Shown here piece by piece: positions 48,801-58,844 of a DNA stretch of 64,000 nt (position 1 is its first letter; the number at the start of each line of letters is the position of its first letter). The translations under genes were made by a program, and so were the position numbers. Source of the DNA: Gallibacterium genomosp. 3. GTDB lineage: Bacteria; Pseudomonadota; Gammaproteobacteria; Enterobacterales; Pasteurellaceae. The notes beneath the pieces were generated by a model that saw only the letters and a program-made list of their open reading frames with translations, was not told where the DNA came from and made no database searches. Location of the stretch: the NCBI RefSeq assembly GCF_001678475.1, contig NZ_JTJR01000001.1, forward strand, positions 18,196 through 82,195, in the 5' to 3' direction.

Positions 48801-49490
48801 ATGTCTGAATTGAATTTTTTCGATTTATTTATTAAGGCAAGTACCGTTGTACAAATAGTGATCTCAATTTTAATCCTATTTTCAATTATTTCTTGGGCGA
48901 TCATTGTTCAACGTAGCAAAATTTTATCGACAGCATTAAAACAATCGATGAGTTTTGAAGAACGTTTCTGGTCAGGTGAAGATTTAACTAAACTTTATGA
49001 AGGATTATCTAATCGTCGTGATGGTTTATCTGGTAGTGAACAGATTTTCTTTGTTGGTTTTAAAGAGTTTTCACGCTTAAAACAAGCTAATCCAAATGCA
49101 TCTGAATCTATCATTCAAGGTAGCTCAAGAGCAATGCACTTAGCAATGAATCGCGAAATTGAAGATGTAGAAAATACAGTCCCATTCTTAGCAACAGTTG
49201 CTTCTGTAAGTCCATATATTGGGTTGTTTGGAACTGTATGGGGAATTATGCATGCATTTATGGCATTAAGTAATGTAAAACAAGCAACATTACAAATGGT
49301 CGCACCAGGTATTGCTGAGGCATTGATTGCAACTGCGATTGGTCTTTTTGTTGCAATCCCGGCTGTAATGGCATATAACCGTTTAAGTTTACGTGTAAAT
49401 AAACTAGAACAAAATTACGCTAACTTTATTGATGAATTTACGACAATTTTGCACCGTAAAGTGTTTGGGCAAAATAATTTCCATAATTAA
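48801..49490 (+). CDS. tolQ: Tol-Pal system proton channel subunit TolQ
   Basis: A 229-residue inner-membrane protein with three helices (about 16-37, 137-160, 170-195), homologous to ExbB and Mot[23 protein letters not shown] and [20 protein letters not shown] form the proton path helices. With TolR it energises TolA to constrict the outer membrane at division. ATGGAGTATTAA gives its ribosome-binding site; the ybgC-tolQ order is conserved. Confidence 0.96.
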   Translation: MSELNFFDLFIKASTVVQIVISILILFSIISWAIIVQRSKILSTALKQSMSFEERFWSGEDLTKLYEGLSNRRDGLSGSEQIFFVGFKEFSRLKQANPNASESIIQGSSRAMHLAMNREIEDVENTVPFLATVASVSPYIGLFGTVWGIMHAFMALSNVKQATLQMVAPGIAEALIATAIGLFVAIPAVMAYNRLSLRVNKLEQNYANFIDEFTTILHRKVFGQNNFHN

Positions 49491-49519
49491 TTGATGAAGT
49501 CGTAAGCAAAGAGGACATT

Positions 49520-49945
49520 ATGCAATACCGTCGTCGTCAGAGTCGTTCAATTAAATCTGAGATAAACATAGTACCTTTTCTCGATGTATTGTTAGTTTTG
49601 TTATTAATTTTTATGGCTACAGCACCGATTATTAGTCAAAGTGTGCAAGTAGATTTACCAGATTCTACAGATAGCCAAACGGTTTCAAATGAAGATAAGA
49701 CACCTGTTATTTTGGAAGTTAATGGAACAAGTGAATATACACTTTCTATTGATGGTGTACGCAATGAAAATTTAACAGAAGAAATGGTTGTGCAAATGGC
49801 AAAAGAGGCTTTTGAGAAAGACAACACCACATTATTTTTGGTAGGTGGAGCAAAAGATGCGCCATATGAAGAGATCATTAAAGGGTTAAATTTACTGCAT
49901 ACAGCAGGTATCAAAAGTGTGGGCTTAATGACAGATCCACTATAA
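49520..49945 (+). CDS. tolR: Tol-Pal system protein TolR
   Basis: A 141-residue protein with one N-terminal membrane helix carrying the essential proton-accepting Asp22 in PFLDVLLVLLLIFMA, and a periplasmic ExbD-like domain with a peptidoglycan-binding end (GIKSVGLMTDPL). Length matches E. coli TolR (142). AAAGAGGACATT precedes the ATG. It works with TolQ as the stator of the Tol motor. Confidence 0.95.
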   Translation: MQYRRRQSRSIKSEINIVPFLDVLLVLLLIFMATAPIISQSVQVDLPDSTDSQTVSNEDKTPVILEVNGTSEYTLSIDGVRNENLTEEMVVQMAKEAFEKDNTTLFLVGGAKDAPYEEIIKGLNLLHTAGIKSVGLMTDPL

Positions 49946-49963
49946 GAGAATTAGGATAAAATT

Positions 49964-51118
49964 GTGCAATATAATCAGCAACAGAAATTCAAAAAAGCAG
50001 TTTTGATTTCAATTGTCTTGCACGTCTTGCTTTTTGCATTACTGTTTATTGGATCACGTTTAGAAGAAGTGCGTCCAATGGGTGGAGGCGAAGGAAATGG
50101 TGAGGTTTTAGGTGCAATAATGGTTGATACTGGTGCTGCTGCTCAAGAGTGGGGACGATTACAGCAAGAGAAAAAAGGTAATCCGCCTGCTAAACAAGAA
50201 GTTGCAGATAAAGAAAGAGAGCAACAGAGTAAAGAGTTAGCCGAGAAAGAGCGCCAAGAAGCACAAAAAGCTGCTGAAGAAGCGAAAGAAAAAGCTGAAA
50301 AATTAGCAAAAGCGCAAGCAGAAAAAGCAGCAGAAGAAGCCAAAGCTAAAGCAGAACAGGTTGCTAAAGAACAGGCGGAAAAAGCAGCTGCGATAGCAAA
50401 AGCTAAAGCGGAAAAAGAAGCGAAGGAGAAAGCTGAAAAAGCTGCAGCCGAAGCGAAGGCTAAAGCAGAACAAGCTGCTAAAGAGAAGGCAGAAAAAGCA
50501 GCGGCGGAGGCAAAAGCAAAAGCTGAACAAGAAGCGAAAGAAAAAGCTGAAAAAGCTGCAGCCGAAGCGAAGGCTAAAGCAGAAAAAGAGGCAAAAGAAA
50601 AGGCTGAAAAGGTCGCAAAAGCTAAAGCCGTAGCTGAAGCGAAAGCAAAAGCCGATGCAGAAGCCAAAGCAGCAGCAAAAGCAAAAGCTGATGCCGAAGC
50701 TAAAGCACAACGCTTAGCTCAACAGAGTGCATTAGACGATTTTCTTAATAATGGTGATATTGGGGGCGGTAGCAGTAGCAAAGGAAGTAACCAAAATCGT
50801 AAAGGTTCCGAAGGATCCAGTGGCAGTGGTGGTGCTGGTGAAGGTGATGTGGTAGGCGACCAATATACAGCGATTATAAAGCGAGAAATTCAACGTCGTT
50901 GGCGGAAAGATGCAAGTTTTGCGAATAAAGTTTGTACTGTACAAATTGAGCTAGCAAGAGATGGAACGATTTTGAGTTATCATAAAGTGTCTGGCCCAGA
51001 TGATATTTGTACTTCTGCATTAAGGGCGATTGCGCTAACGAAGAAAGTGCCAGAACCACCATCTGATGCAGTATATCGGAAGTATCAAAATCCAGTAATT
51101 GACTTTAAATTAAGATAA
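49964..51118 (+). CDS. tolA: Tol-Pal system protein TolA
   Basis: A 384-residue protein with a GTG start after TTAGGATAAAATT. The domains are an N-terminal membrane helix (about 13-32), a long Ala/Lys/Glu helix (about 65-255) built of [17 protein letters not shown] repeats, a short Gly/Ser linker and the C-terminal TolA domain (about 290-384, with [16 protein letters not shown] and a C-C pair). It spans the periplasm to contact TolB and Pal. DNA-level repeats in the helix make its length prone to change. Confidence 0.95.
   Translation: MQYNQQQKFKKAVLISIVLHVLLFALLFIGSRLEEVRPMGGGEGNGEVLGAIMVDTGAAAQEWGRLQQEKKGNPPAKQEVADKEREQQSKELAEKERQEAQKAAEEAKEKAEKLAKAQAEKAAEEAKAKAEQVAKEQAEKAAAIAKAKAEKEAKEKAEKAAAEAKAKAEQAAKEKAEKAAAEAKAKAEQEAKEKAEKAAAEAKAKAEKEAKEKAEKVAKAKAVAEAKAKADAEAKAAAKAKADAEAKAQRLAQQSALDDFLNNGDIGGGSSSKGSNQNRKGSEGSSGSGGAGEGDVVGDQYTAIIKREIQRRWRKDASFANKVCTVQIELARDGTILSYHKVSGPDDICTSALRAIALTKKVPEPPSDAVYRKYQNPVIDFKLR
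50260..50715 (+). repeat. TolA helical repeat region
   Basis: About 450 bases encode degenerate Ala/Lys/Glu repeats. A 40-base block is identical at 50431-50470 and 50545-50584, offset by 114 bases (38 codons), so recombination between copies would keep the frame. Long antisense ORFs here are by-products of this composition. Confidence 0.85.
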
Positions 51119-51141
51119 TTAAGCATAGGAAGAGAATCCTT

Positions 51142-52443
51142 ATGATGAAGAAAATTATTTACACATGGATACTAGGTGTTGTTTGCCTAGTAATGCAGGC
51201 AACGCAGGCACTTGCGGAAGTTCGTATTGTGATTGATGAAGGGGTTGATAGTGCGAGACCAATCGCGGTAGTGCCGTTTGAATGGAATGCACCAGGTTCA
51301 CCACCAGCAGATGTGGCAGACATTATCTCTTCTGATTTACGTTTTAGTGGAAAATTTAATCCTATTCCAGTAGATAGAATGCCACAACAGCCAACTTCGG
51401 CAGGTGAAGTTAATGTTCAAGCATGGTCTGCATTAGGAATTGATGCGATTGTGGTTGGGCAAGTTACGCCTGCAAACGGTGGTTTCAATATTTCTTATCA
51501 ATTAGTTGATACAGTAGGAGCTTCAGGTACTCCTGGTGCAGTATTAGCACAAAGCTCATATACTGTAACTAAACAGTGGATTCGTTGGGGAGCTCATACA
51601 GTAAGCGACCAAGTATTTGAGAAATTAACTGGTATTCGTGGGGCGTTTAGAACAAGAATTGCATATGTAATTCAAAATAATTCAGGTTCTTATGACCTGC
51701 AAGTTTCTGATTATGATGGTTATAATGCATTCAATGTGTTCCACAGTTCACAACCAATTATGTCGCCAGCATGGTCTGCTGATGGTAAGAAATTAGCATA
51801 TAGCGTGTTTGAAAAGAAAAAATCTTTACTGGTATTGCAAGATCTTGCTAGTAAATCACGTAAAATTATTGCATCATTACCAGGTCATAACGGTGCGCCA
51901 TCATTTTCACCAGATGGTTCACGTATTGCATTTGCTTCTAATGCAGGTGGTGTTTTAAATATCTATGTAATGAGTGTTAATGGCAATTCACCAATAAAAT
52001 TGACAAGTGGTAGTGGTAATAATACAGAGCCAAGTTGGTCATCCGATAGTTCATCTATTATCTTTACTTCTGACCGTAGTGGTGCACCAGCAGTTTATAT
52101 GATGAATGCAAATGGTGGCGATGTTACATTGCTTAGTCCTCCAGGAAATAGCTATAGTGGAGAAATGTCTCCTGATGGTAAAGAAGTTGTAATGGTGAAT
52201 GGTAATAAATTGGTAAAAAAAGATTTAGAAAGTGGAAGTATTACAGCATTAACTTCAACTTTCCTAGATGAAAGCCCAAGTTTTGCGCCAAATGGTACTA
52301 TGGTAATTTATAGTTCTACACAAGGCGTAAGCAAGGTCTTACAATTAGTGTCCTCTGATGGACGTTTCAAAGCAAGGTTGCCAGGTTCAGGGGGTGGACA
52401 AATTAAATTCCCTGCTTGGTCACCATATTTAACTCAAAATTAA
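51142..52443 (+). CDS. tolB: Tol-Pal system periplasmic protein TolB
   Basis: A 433-residue periplasmic beta-propeller protein. The signal peptide (about 1-25, ending ALAEV) precedes the N-terminal alpha/beta domain with VPFEWN, then a six-bladed propeller with repeated [36 protein letters not shown] and similar blades. It binds Pal and TolA. Two ATG codons in a row exist at 51142 and 51145; either fits the AGGAAGAGAA upstream. Length equals E. coli TolB (430). Confidence 0.96.
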   Translation: MMKKIIYTWILGVVCLVMQATQALAEVRIVIDEGVDSARPIAVVPFEWNAPGSPPADVADIISSDLRFSGKFNPIPVDRMPQQPTSAGEVNVQAWSALGIDAIVVGQVTPANGGFNISYQLVDTVGASGTPGAVLAQSSYTVTKQWIRWGAHTVSDQVFEKLTGIRGAFRTRIAYVIQNNSGSYDLQVSDYDGYNAFNVFHSSQPIMSPAWSADGKKLAYSVFEKKKSLLVLQDLASKSRKIIASLPGHNGAPSFSPDGSRIAFASNAGGVLNIYVMSVNGNSPIKLTSGSGNNTEPSWSSDSSSIIFTSDRSGAPAVYMMNANGGDVTLLSPPGNSYSGEMSPDGKEVVMVNGNKLVKKDLESGSITALTSTFLDESPSFAPNGTMVIYSSTQGVSKVLQLVSSDGRFKARLPGSGGGQIKFPAWSPYLTQN

Positions 52444-52453
52444 GGAGAATAAA

Positions 52454-52906
52454 ATGAAAAAATTAGCTAAAGTGTTAATGGTTGCAGCACCAGTATTAGT
52501 GTTAGCAGCTTGTAGTAGCTCAGATAAAGCAGCTGACCAACAAGGTAAACTATACGGTAATATGACTGCTCAAGAATTACAACAACGCTACAACACAGTA
52601 TACTTCGGTTTCGATAAATATGATATCCAACCAGAATATGCTCAATTATTAAATGCTCACGCACAATACTTAACAGATTCTTCTGCTAAAGTACAAGTTG
52701 AAGGTCACACTGACCCACGTGGTACCCCAGAATACAACATCGCGTTAGGTCAACGTCGTGCAGATGCAGTTAAAAACTACTTAACTGGTAAAGGCGTTCA
52801 AGCTGGTCAATTATCTACAATCTCTTACGGTGAAGAAAAACCAGCTGTATTAGGTCACACTGAAGCTGACTACGAGAAAGATCGTCGTGCAGTATTAGCA
52901 TACTAA
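52454..52906 (+). CDS. pal: Peptidoglycan-associated lipoprotein Pal
   Basis: A 150-residue outer-membrane lipoprotein, the P6 antigen equivalent. The signal peptide ends LAAC (Cys20). The OmpA-like peptidoglycan-binding domain has [10 protein letters not shown] and [25 protein letters not shown]. Codon use is strongly biased toward optimal codons, as expected for an abundant protein. cpoB (ybgF), which follows pal in E. coli, is absent; a strong terminator comes directly after. Confidence 0.97.
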   Translation: MKKLAKVLMVAAPVLVLAACSSSDKAADQQGKLYGNMTAQELQQRYNTVYFGFDKYDIQPEYAQLLNAHAQYLTDSSAKVQVEGHTDPRGTPEYNIALGQRRADAVKNYLTGKGVQAGQLSTISYGEEKPAVLGHTEADYEKDRRAVLAY

Positions 52907-52938
52907 TCTGACTATTTTTAGTTTTTAGATTCTCTCTG

Positions 52939-52968
52939 GAAAGCCCCATAACGGGGCTTTCTTTTTTT
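52939..52968 (+). terminator. pal terminator
   Basis: GAAAGCCCC (52939-52947) and GGGGCTTTC (52953-52961) form a 9-bp stem with a five-base loop, followed by seven T. It ends the Tol-Pal operon. Confidence 0.92.
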
Positions 52969-53063
52969 CTTGTTTTATGAGCATAGAAAAGAACAAAAAG
53001 CTTGTTCTTTTAGAGAATAAACCACAGCTATTGTTTGATTATATTTATTCGTCTTGTACATCA

Positions 53064-53090
53064 AATAAAAAAAGGTAGCATCATCTACCC
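53064..53090 (-). terminator. yaeR terminator
   Basis: GGTAG (53074-53078) and CTACC (53085-53089) form a short stem. On the minus strand it is followed by seven T, 23 bases after the yaeR stop, so it should end the hemA-yaeR unit. Confidence 0.68.
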
Positions 53091-53112
53091 TTAATCATTT
53101 TATTTTATCAAT

Positions 53113-53517
53113 CTATACAACATCCCACTGGTAAATTTCTAATGGCAAGCCATCAGGATCTTTGAAAAAAGTAAATTTCTTCCCGGTTAATTCATCAATT
53201 CGGATAGGTTCACATTCCACTTGGCGGTGTTGAAGATAAGTAATAGTTTGCTCAATATTTTCAACTTTAAAAGCGAGATGACGTAGCCCACAAGCTTCTG
53301 GATTCGTTGGTCTTGGTGGAGTAATTGGGAATGAAAAAAGTTCAATTTGACTACCATCTGGAAAACTCAAGTCTAGCTTATAACTATCACGTGCTTCACG
53401 GTAAGTCTCTTCAATAATATTTGCTCCCAAGATATCGACATAAAAATGCTTGGATATCTCATAATTAGACACAATCAATGCAATATGGTGAAAACCAAGA
53501 AAAGGGGATGATGACAT
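53113..53517 (-). CDS. yaeR: VOC-superfamily metalloprotein YaeR
   Basis: A 134-residue glyoxalase/bleomycin-resistance (VOC) fold protein, closely matching E. coli YaeR (129): GFHHIALIVSNYEISKHFY at the start, YREARDSYKLDLSFPDG, CGLRHLAFKVENI and FFKDPDGLPLEIYQW. The metal-ligand pattern His...Glu...His...Glu is present (H10, E69, H91, E129 approximately). The substrate is unknown. It starts eight bases after hemA on the same strand. Confidence 0.88.
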   Translation of the reverse strand: MSSSPFLGFHHIALIVSNYEISKHFYVDILGANIIEETYREARDSYKLDLSFPDGSQIELFSFPITPPRPTNPEACGLRHLAFKVENIEQTITYLQHRQVECEPIRIDELTGKKFTFFKDPDGLPLEIYQWDVV

Positions 53518-53525
53518 AATTACTC

Positions 53526-54839
53526 CTATTTATCTTTTTCTTCTAATCCTAATGATTTAGAAAAAAGTTGCAAACCCTTTGTTTCACCAGATTTTACTAG
53601 TTCTTGCATTACTTGAGTTGGTACGTGTAATAGACGATTCATCAACTTATAACTCAATTCTTGTAATACTTTTTCGCTATCAGTGCCTTGCTGTAATGAA
53701 ATGATTGCTTTATCAAGTAACTCTAAACGAATTTGTTCAGCTTGTTGACGATAATTTTTAATTAAGCTTGAAGATTGATGTAATTTTAACCATAGGAAAA
53801 AATCAGCACACTCTTCCTGAATAATGCTCTCGGCTGCTTCAGCTGCATTTTCACGTTGTTGCATATTATGTTGAATAATATTTTGTAAGTCATCAACACT
53901 ATAGTGATAGACAGCATCAAGTTGACTTACACTCTCTTCAACATCACGCGGCACAGCTATATCAATAATCAACATTGGATCAAAACGACGTTGTTTTTGT
54001 GCATTTTGTACCATTTCTTTGCTAATTAAGATATTTGAGCTTCCTGTGGATGAAATCACAATATCTGCTAGATTTAGTCCTTCTTGTAATTGGTCTAAAG
54101 AGAGAATATCCATTTGCCCACCGACACGTTCAGCTAATGCTTGGGCGTTGGCAATAGTACGGTTAGCTATTATGATATGCTTAGCACCGTGTTGGAATAA
54201 ATGACGACTAACTAACTCGATTGTTTCTCCTGCGCCTACTAATAAAATCCGTAATCGTTTAAATGAATCAAAAATTTGACGTGCTAAACTGCAAGCAGCA
54301 TAAGCAACAGAAACTGCATTACCACCGATTTCGGTTTCAGTTCTTACTCGTTTTGCAGTAGAAAATGTCTTTTGAAATAAACGTGACAGTTCTGTAGAAA
54401 TCGCAGTATGGTTTTTCTGATAGAAATTTTCACTAAATTGGTATGCTTGTTTTACTTGGCCTAAAATTTGTGGCTCACCTAAAATTAAGGAATCAAGACC
54501 ACAGGCGACTCGCATTAAATGAATTACACACTGCTGATTTTGTTGGAGATAAAGAGCCTGTTCTAATTCTTCTATTGTTAATTGATGTAATTGAGCAAAC
54601 CATAACTTTATTGCCGTAATCCATTGCTGATTCTGCTCACTCTGTTCAACGGGAGAAATTTGACGATTATGTAGATAAACTTCGGTTCTGTTACAGGTTG
54701 ATACAATTACTGCACTTTCTGCTAATTCAGATTGTAGTTGCTGTAATGCAATCTGACGTTTTTCATCATTAAATGCAACTTTTTCACGCAAGGCGACAGT
54801 TGCTGTTTTATGGTTAATACCTAACACCAAAATTGCCAT
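53526..54839 (-). CDS. hemA: Glutamyl-tRNA reductase
   Basis: A 437-residue enzyme that starts C5-pathway haem synthesis by reducing Glu-tRNA to glutamate-1-semialdehyde. The catalytic Cys49 lies in STCNRTEVY. The [13 protein letters not shown] segment, the NADPH-binding [16 protein letters not shown] region and the dimerisation helix at the C-terminus are present. Length is slightly above E. coli (418). Haem supply ties it to the cyd and cyo oxidases in this window. The hemA-yaeR pairing differs from the E. coli hemA-prfA operon. Confidence 0.95.
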   Translation of the reverse strand: MAILVLGINHKTATVALREKVAFNDEKRQIALQQLQSELAESAVIVSTCNRTEVYLHNRQISPVEQSEQNQQWITAIKLWFAQLHQLTIEELEQALYLQQNQQCVIHLMRVACGLDSLILGEPQILGQVKQAYQFSENFYQKNHTAISTELSRLFQKTFSTAKRVRTETEIGGNAVSVAYAACSLARQIFDSFKRLRILLVGAGETIELVSRHLFQHGAKHIIIANRTIANAQALAERVGGQMDILSLDQLQEGLNLADIVISSTGSSNILISKEMVQNAQKQRRFDPMLIIDIAVPRDVEESVSQLDAVYHYSVDDLQNIIQHNMQQRENAAEAAESIIQEECADFFLWLKLHQSSSLIKNYRQQAEQIRLELLDKAIISLQQGTDSEKVLQELSYKLMNRLLHVPTQVMQELVKSGETKGLQLFSKSLGLEEKDK

Positions 54840-55215
54840 AAATCACTCTTTTATTTTTGGCGAATAGTCGCCATTCCCACAAATATAAAATTAAAAAATC
54901 TAAAACCTTTGAATTTTAAATAATCTTGTAATAAGTCGCAAATAAAAGGTCTGTTTTTTTGATCTAGATAAGAAAGATACCTATTTATAGTAAGTGTCTG
55001 ATTATACAGCTTTACTTTTTAGTGCTTAAAGAAAATATATATTTCGATTTGATAACAGGAAAGAAGATATTTTTAATATTTTTGAAAAATTTATTTGATC
55101 ACTATCTCAATTTTGAAATTATATTCTTTAATTATACTTATGATAGGCATAGTATCTATTTTGTTACTGATTTTTTAGTAACTATTTTGGATTATTTATT
55201 TCTAGGAGAGATGTT
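54840..55215. promoter_or_regulatory. Divergent intergenic region hemA / inositol-phosphatase gene
   Basis: These 376 AT-rich bases separate hemA from the inositol-type cluster. A 65-codon ORF inside (55022-55219) looks spurious: it lacks a ribosome-binding site and overlaps the next start. A GTTACT-N8-AGTAAC inverted repeat lies near 55161-55180, about 40 bases before the next ATG, and could be an operator. AGGAGAG at 55204-55210 is the downstream ribosome-binding site. No regulator gene is adjacent. Confidence 0.4.
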
Positions 55216-56010
55216 ATGAACGAAAAAATTCAAAATCGTTATGCATTCTCTATTGATTTGATCAAAAAAGCAGGTGGTATAGCTTTATCTTATTATCTCA
55301 ATAGAAATCAATTAACTATCGAATGTAAAAAAGGGGATAAACAAGACCAAGTCAGTATTGCTGATAAAACAGTTGAGGCTAAGTTACGCCAAGCTATTAA
55401 AGAAAAATTCCCTACAGATGGATTCCTTGGTGAAGAATCGGGTTATGCTGGTTTAGATAGTGAGTTTTGTTGGATTGTTGATCCAATTGATGGGACGAGT
55501 CCATTCTTAAACGGATTGCATGCTTGGTGCATCTCTATTGCCGTGTTGCATCGTAATGAAATTGTAATAGGTATGGTATTTGATCCACTGCATAATGAGC
55601 TATTTCATGCCAAATTAGGTGCAGGAGCGTATCTTAATGATTTACCTATTCATACGTTAGATCCTGCAGAAAATGTACAAGATGGTTTAGTTGGTTTAGG
55701 AATGTCACATCGCGTTCCGCCAAAAACGATTTTACCGTTTTTAGAACAGTTATTAAGTGAGGGTGGCATGTATGTGCGTAACGGCTCAGGAGCATTAAGT
55801 CTGGCTCAAGTCGCCGCTGGAAGATTATTAGCTTATTACGAACCACATATGAATTGTTGGGATTGTGCGGCAGGAATGTTATTAGTTCGTGAAGCAGGTG
55901 GTACGGCAAATAATATTTTAGCTAACAATGGCTTGTTGAAAGGCAATTTTGTATTAGCTGCAGCTAATCAATCAACTTATCAACAACTTGATTTAATGAG
56001 AACTATATAA
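55216..56010 (+). CDS. Inositol-monophosphatase family phosphatase
   Basis: A 264-residue Mg2+-dependent phosphatase of the IMPase/FIG superfamily. Metal ligands are visible: Glu73 in GEES, Asp89 and Asp92 in WIVDPIDGTSPFLNG (86-100), and Asp216 in CWDCAAG. It would release inorganic phosphate from inositol monophosphate; histidinol phosphate or another sugar phosphate cannot be excluded. It lies 13 bases before an organophosphate transporter gene and belongs to a set with a PI-PLC-like enzyme, which supports an inositol-phosphate substrate. No membrane or signal segment, so cytoplasmic. Confidence 0.85.
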   Translation: MNEKIQNRYAFSIDLIKKAGGIALSYYLNRNQLTIECKKGDKQDQVSIADKTVEAKLRQAIKEKFPTDGFLGEESGYAGLDSEFCWIVDPIDGTSPFLNGLHAWCISIAVLHRNEIVIGMVFDPLHNELFHAKLGAGAYLNDLPIHTLDPAENVQDGLVGLGMSHRVPPKTILPFLEQLLSEGGMYVRNGSGALSLAQVAAGRLLAYYEPHMNCWDCAAGMLLVREAGGTANNILANNGLLKGNFVLAAANQSTYQQLDLMRTI

Positions 56011-56023
56011 ATAGGAGGACATT

Positions 56024-57364
56024 ATGTCTATTCTTCGCTTCTTTGCTGCTACTCCTCCCCTTCCATTAAAAAACTTATCAGAACAATCATTTAGATCTGT
56101 AAGATGGAAAAGTTTCTGGGCTTTTTCTATCGCTTATGCAACCTTTTATGTCTGTCGCCTTTCTTTTAATGTTGCAAAACCAGTTTTAGTTAAAGAAGGT
56201 GTAGTAACACCGACTGAACTAGGTATTATCGGGGCTGCAATTTTCGTCACTTATGCTGTGGGAAAATTTGTCAATAGTGCTCTGGCTGATCACTCAAATA
56301 TTACTCGCTTTCTTTCATTTGGATTATTTATCTCTGCTATTTGTAACTTTGCAATGGGGTTGAATACCAGTGCTATTGTATTAGCGGTCATCTGGGGAAT
56401 TAATGGTTGGTTCCAATCTATGGGAGTTGGACCTTGTGTTGTCGCACTATCTCGTTGGTATGATGATAAAGAAAGAGGTTCTTACTATGGTTATTGGTCT
56501 GTTGCACACAATGTTGGTGAAGGGATTACTTTTGTAGTAACAGCAGCAGTCATTTCGTATTTTGGTTGGCAGCTAGGTTTTGCTTTCTCTGGGGTAGTTG
56601 GTTTGTTAGGTATGCTCATTGCTATTTTATGGATGAAAGATTCACCAGCAAGCCTTGGTTTTAAACCAATTATTCATATGCAAAATGACAGCGAAAAATT
56701 AGATAACAAGGAAGTTTTAAAGCATCAATGGGATGTGATTAAGAATCCTGCTATCTGGCTATTAGCTATTGCCTCATGTTGTATGTATATAGGGCGTTAT
56801 GGGGTGAATAGTTGGGGTGTATTCTTTCTTGAAAATGGAAAAGGTTATACCACAGTAGAAGCGGCAAGTATTATTAGTGTCAATAGTATTGTTGGTATTC
56901 TAGGAACTATTGTTTCTGGTTGGTTATCAGATCGTTTTTTACAAGGAAAACGTAATATGATGACTGTTGTTGTGGCTTTACTTAATACTATTTCACTAGC
57001 TGCATTCTTATTTGCACCGAGTGGCAATGTCTGGTTCTCAATTATTGCTTTATCTGTATTTGGTATCACTTTAGGTATCCAATTATGCTTCTTAGGTGGT
57101 TTATTAGCGACAGATGTATCTCATAAATCAGCATCAGGCATTGCATTAGGTATGATGGGGCTATTTGGTTATGCTGGTGCATCATTAGGTGAATTTCTCA
57201 CTGGATTTATGATTGATAAAACAACAACTATTGTAAATGGTGTTAAAGTTTACGATTTTGAGAGTTTATCTTATTTCTGGATTGGTGCTGACTTTATGTC
57301 TGTTGTGGCAGCAGTCTTATTTTCTATTTTAGTGGTAGTCCAAGAAAAACGTAAACAGCACTAA
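56024..57364 (+). CDS. Organophosphate:phosphate antiporter-type MFS transporter (GlpT/UhpT-like)
   Basis: A 446-residue protein with twelve predicted membrane helices. FYVCRLSFNVAKP places an arginine at residue 45 and YIGRYGVNSW places one at 258. These correspond to Arg45 and Arg269 of GlpT, the pair that binds the phosphate of the substrate, so this is a true organophosphate-type carrier. The substrate is inferred from the neighbours (inositol phosphatase, PI-PLC-like enzyme) as a phospho- or glycerophospho-inositol. GlpT or UhpT function remains possible. A hairpin and a C10 tract follow the stop. Confidence 0.82.
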   Translation: MSILRFFAATPPLPLKNLSEQSFRSVRWKSFWAFSIAYATFYVCRLSFNVAKPVLVKEGVVTPTELGIIGAAIFVTYAVGKFVNSALADHSNITRFLSFGLFISAICNFAMGLNTSAIVLAVIWGINGWFQSMGVGPCVVALSRWYDDKERGSYYGYWSVAHNVGEGITFVVTAAVISYFGWQLGFAFSGVVGLLGMLIAILWMKDSPASLGFKPIIHMQNDSEKLDNKEVLKHQWDVIKNPAIWLLAIASCCMYIGRYGVNSWGVFFLENGKGYTTVEAASIISVNSIVGILGTIVSGWLSDRFLQGKRNMMTVVVALLNTISLAAFLFAPSGNVWFSIIALSVFGITLGIQLCFLGGLLATDVSHKSASGIALGMMGLFGYAGASLGEFLTGFMIDKTTTIVNGVKVYDFESLSYFWIGADFMSVVAAVLFSILVVVQEKRKQH

Positions 57365-57383
57365 TTTATTCAATTTTTATTAA

Positions 57384-57406
57384 AGAGTATGCCTAAGGCA
57401 TACTCT
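57384..57406 (+). terminator. Hairpin between the two MFS genes
   Basis: AGAGTATGCC (57384-57393) and GGCATACTCT (57397-57406) form a perfect 10-bp stem with a three-base loop. It is followed by AA and ten C rather than T, so termination strength is uncertain; it may be a partial terminator or mRNA stability element. Confidence 0.55.
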
Positions 57407-57408
57407 AA

Positions 57409-57418
57409 CCCCCCCCCC
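57409..57418 (+). repeat. Homopolymer tract of ten C
   Basis: C10 in an otherwise AT-rich intergenic region, 67 bases before the next ATG. It is outside coding sequence: an in-frame TGA at 57435 blocks extension of the following ORF upstream. Tracts of this kind are contingency loci in Pasteurellaceae; here a change in length would alter promoter or leader spacing. Confidence 0.75.
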
Positions 57419-57485
57419 TACAAAACGCTTACCTTGATTGTTGTTAGTAATCGTTTTGGTGACTTCAAATAGTAGAGGCAACAAA

Positions 57486-58841
57486 ATGAAAACATTTCTT
57501 AATAAATATGGTTTAACCCCACTCATCTTTTTTCAAATTATTCTTATTACAGTTAATGCACAATTAATTTATGCATTTTGGGATATTCGTAATAGTGTTC
57601 CAGGCGGCTTCCCCGCTGCTTTAGGAGTAACAGATGCTCAAGCTGGTCAATTATATTCAATGCAAGGTTTAGTTATTATAGTAGGAACAATTGCGTTAGG
57701 ATGGGTAGGTGATCGTTTTTCTATTCGTAATATTATGCTGATTTCTACAATTGGTGTTGGCTCAATTTCATTGTTTCTCACTTTAAATTCTCCAGGATTA
57801 AGTATGCCTGTCCTGTTGGCTTGTTTCTTTTCGATGCTGTTTTTTAGTGAAGTATTATTTAAGCCTGCAAATTTTAAAGCACTGAGGGTTTCAACTACTG
57901 CTGAACATCAAGGTGCAGTATTTGGTTTCTTTGAATTTGGACGAGGATTGTTAGCATTTTTAGTATCTTTATTATGGACTGTTATGTTAGCAATGAAACT
58001 TTCTGCACATACGATGATGGCAACGAGTTGTATCTTGATTATTGTAACGGGGCTAGTAGTTTACTTTGCCGTTCCTAAGGATCAAAAAGTAGGTGATAAT
58101 GATACGAGCGTATCTTCAACACTTGAAGCAATTAAAGGTGTTGGACATGTAGCTAAATTGCCTATTGTTTGGTTAGTTGGAATTAATGTATTTTGTATTT
58201 ATGGCTCTTTTATTGCGGCAGGTACATATTTTGCACGTTATTTACAGGCTGGATATGGCACAACAGCAGTTGTCGCAGCTGTATTTGCTACTACAGTAAT
58301 AGCATTAAGGATGTTGCCATTAGTTTCTACAATTTTAGTTGAAAAAGTCTTTAAATCTACTATGCATTTTATGAGGACATTTGAAGTTTTATTAGCGATA
58401 GTTTTAAGTATTATTGCTCTTATCTTCTTCAGTAATCACCCAGAAGTCCAATCTTATGCACCTGATTCCCCACCGTCAGATCTAATTTCTTCTTCTATGT
58501 TTTGGGTGTTAGTAGTTTTAATGTTGTTATGTTCAGCCATTATTTTTATGATTCGAGGTGTTTATTATGCACCGATTGGAGAGTTTAATGTGCCTAAAAA
58601 ACACTCTTCATCAGCAATGTCATTTGCGATTACTGTAGGTTATTTTCCAGCATTAATTGCACCTGCTGTATTAGGTAGTTTAGTGACTTCGCCAGAGAAA
58701 GATAGTGCAGGAAATATTACGATGCAGTTTTTAACAGATACACATATCCTTGCTTTTGCATTTATAGGTTTGGCGGTTTTAGCTCTTATTGCTGCTTTAA
58801 TGTCGCATACAATGATAAAACTAAAACAAAAGAATGGATAA
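57486..58841 (+). CDS. MFS transporter, substrate unknown
   Basis: A 451-residue major facilitator protein with twelve predicted helices. GWVGDRFSIRNIM (about 72-84) is the loop 2-3 MFS signature. It is weakly like E. coli YihN-type carriers and lacks the GlpT arginine motifs of its upstream neighbour, so the two carriers probably move different compounds, for example a free polyol versus a phosphate ester. The ATG at 57486 follows AGTAGAGGCAAC; an in-frame TTG at 57438 is less likely. The PI-PLC-like gene starts three bases after its stop. Confidence 0.8.
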   Translation: MKTFLNKYGLTPLIFFQIILITVNAQLIYAFWDIRNSVPGGFPAALGVTDAQAGQLYSMQGLVIIVGTIALGWVGDRFSIRNIMLISTIGVGSISLFLTLNSPGLSMPVLLACFFSMLFFSEVLFKPANFKALRVSTTAEHQGAVFGFFEFGRGLLAFLVSLLWTVMLAMKLSAHTMMATSCILIIVTGLVVYFAVPKDQKVGDNDTSVSSTLEAIKGVGHVAKLPIVWLVGINVFCIYGSFIAAGTYFARYLQAGYGTTAVVAAVFATTVIALRMLPLVSTILVEKVFKSTMHFMRTFEVLLAIVLSIIALIFFSNHPEVQSYAPDSPPSDLISSSMFWVLVVLMLLCSAIIFMIRGVYYAPIGEFNVPKKHSSSAMSFAITVGYFPALIAPAVLGSLVTSPEKDSAGNITMQFLTDTHILAFAFIGLAVLALIAALMSHTMIKLKQKNG

Positions 58842-58844
58842 AAT

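Noticed and set aside
50143..50710. Two long minus-strand ORFs (174 and 135 codons) antisense to tolA
   Set aside because: Their products are low-complexity Ala/Ser/Phe or Phe/Cys strings that mirror the Ala/Lys/Glu repeat of TolA; no start signals or homologues.
54857..54870. GGCGA-ATAG-TCGCC hairpin near the hemA start, considered as a haem-responsive leader
   Set aside because: The stem is only five pairs and lies next to the ribosome-binding site without any known riboswitch features.
55022..55219. 65-codon ORF between hemA and the inositol-phosphatase gene
   Set aside because: No ribosome-binding site, very AT-rich Phe/Ile-rich product, and it overlaps the real ATG and ribosome-binding site of the next gene.
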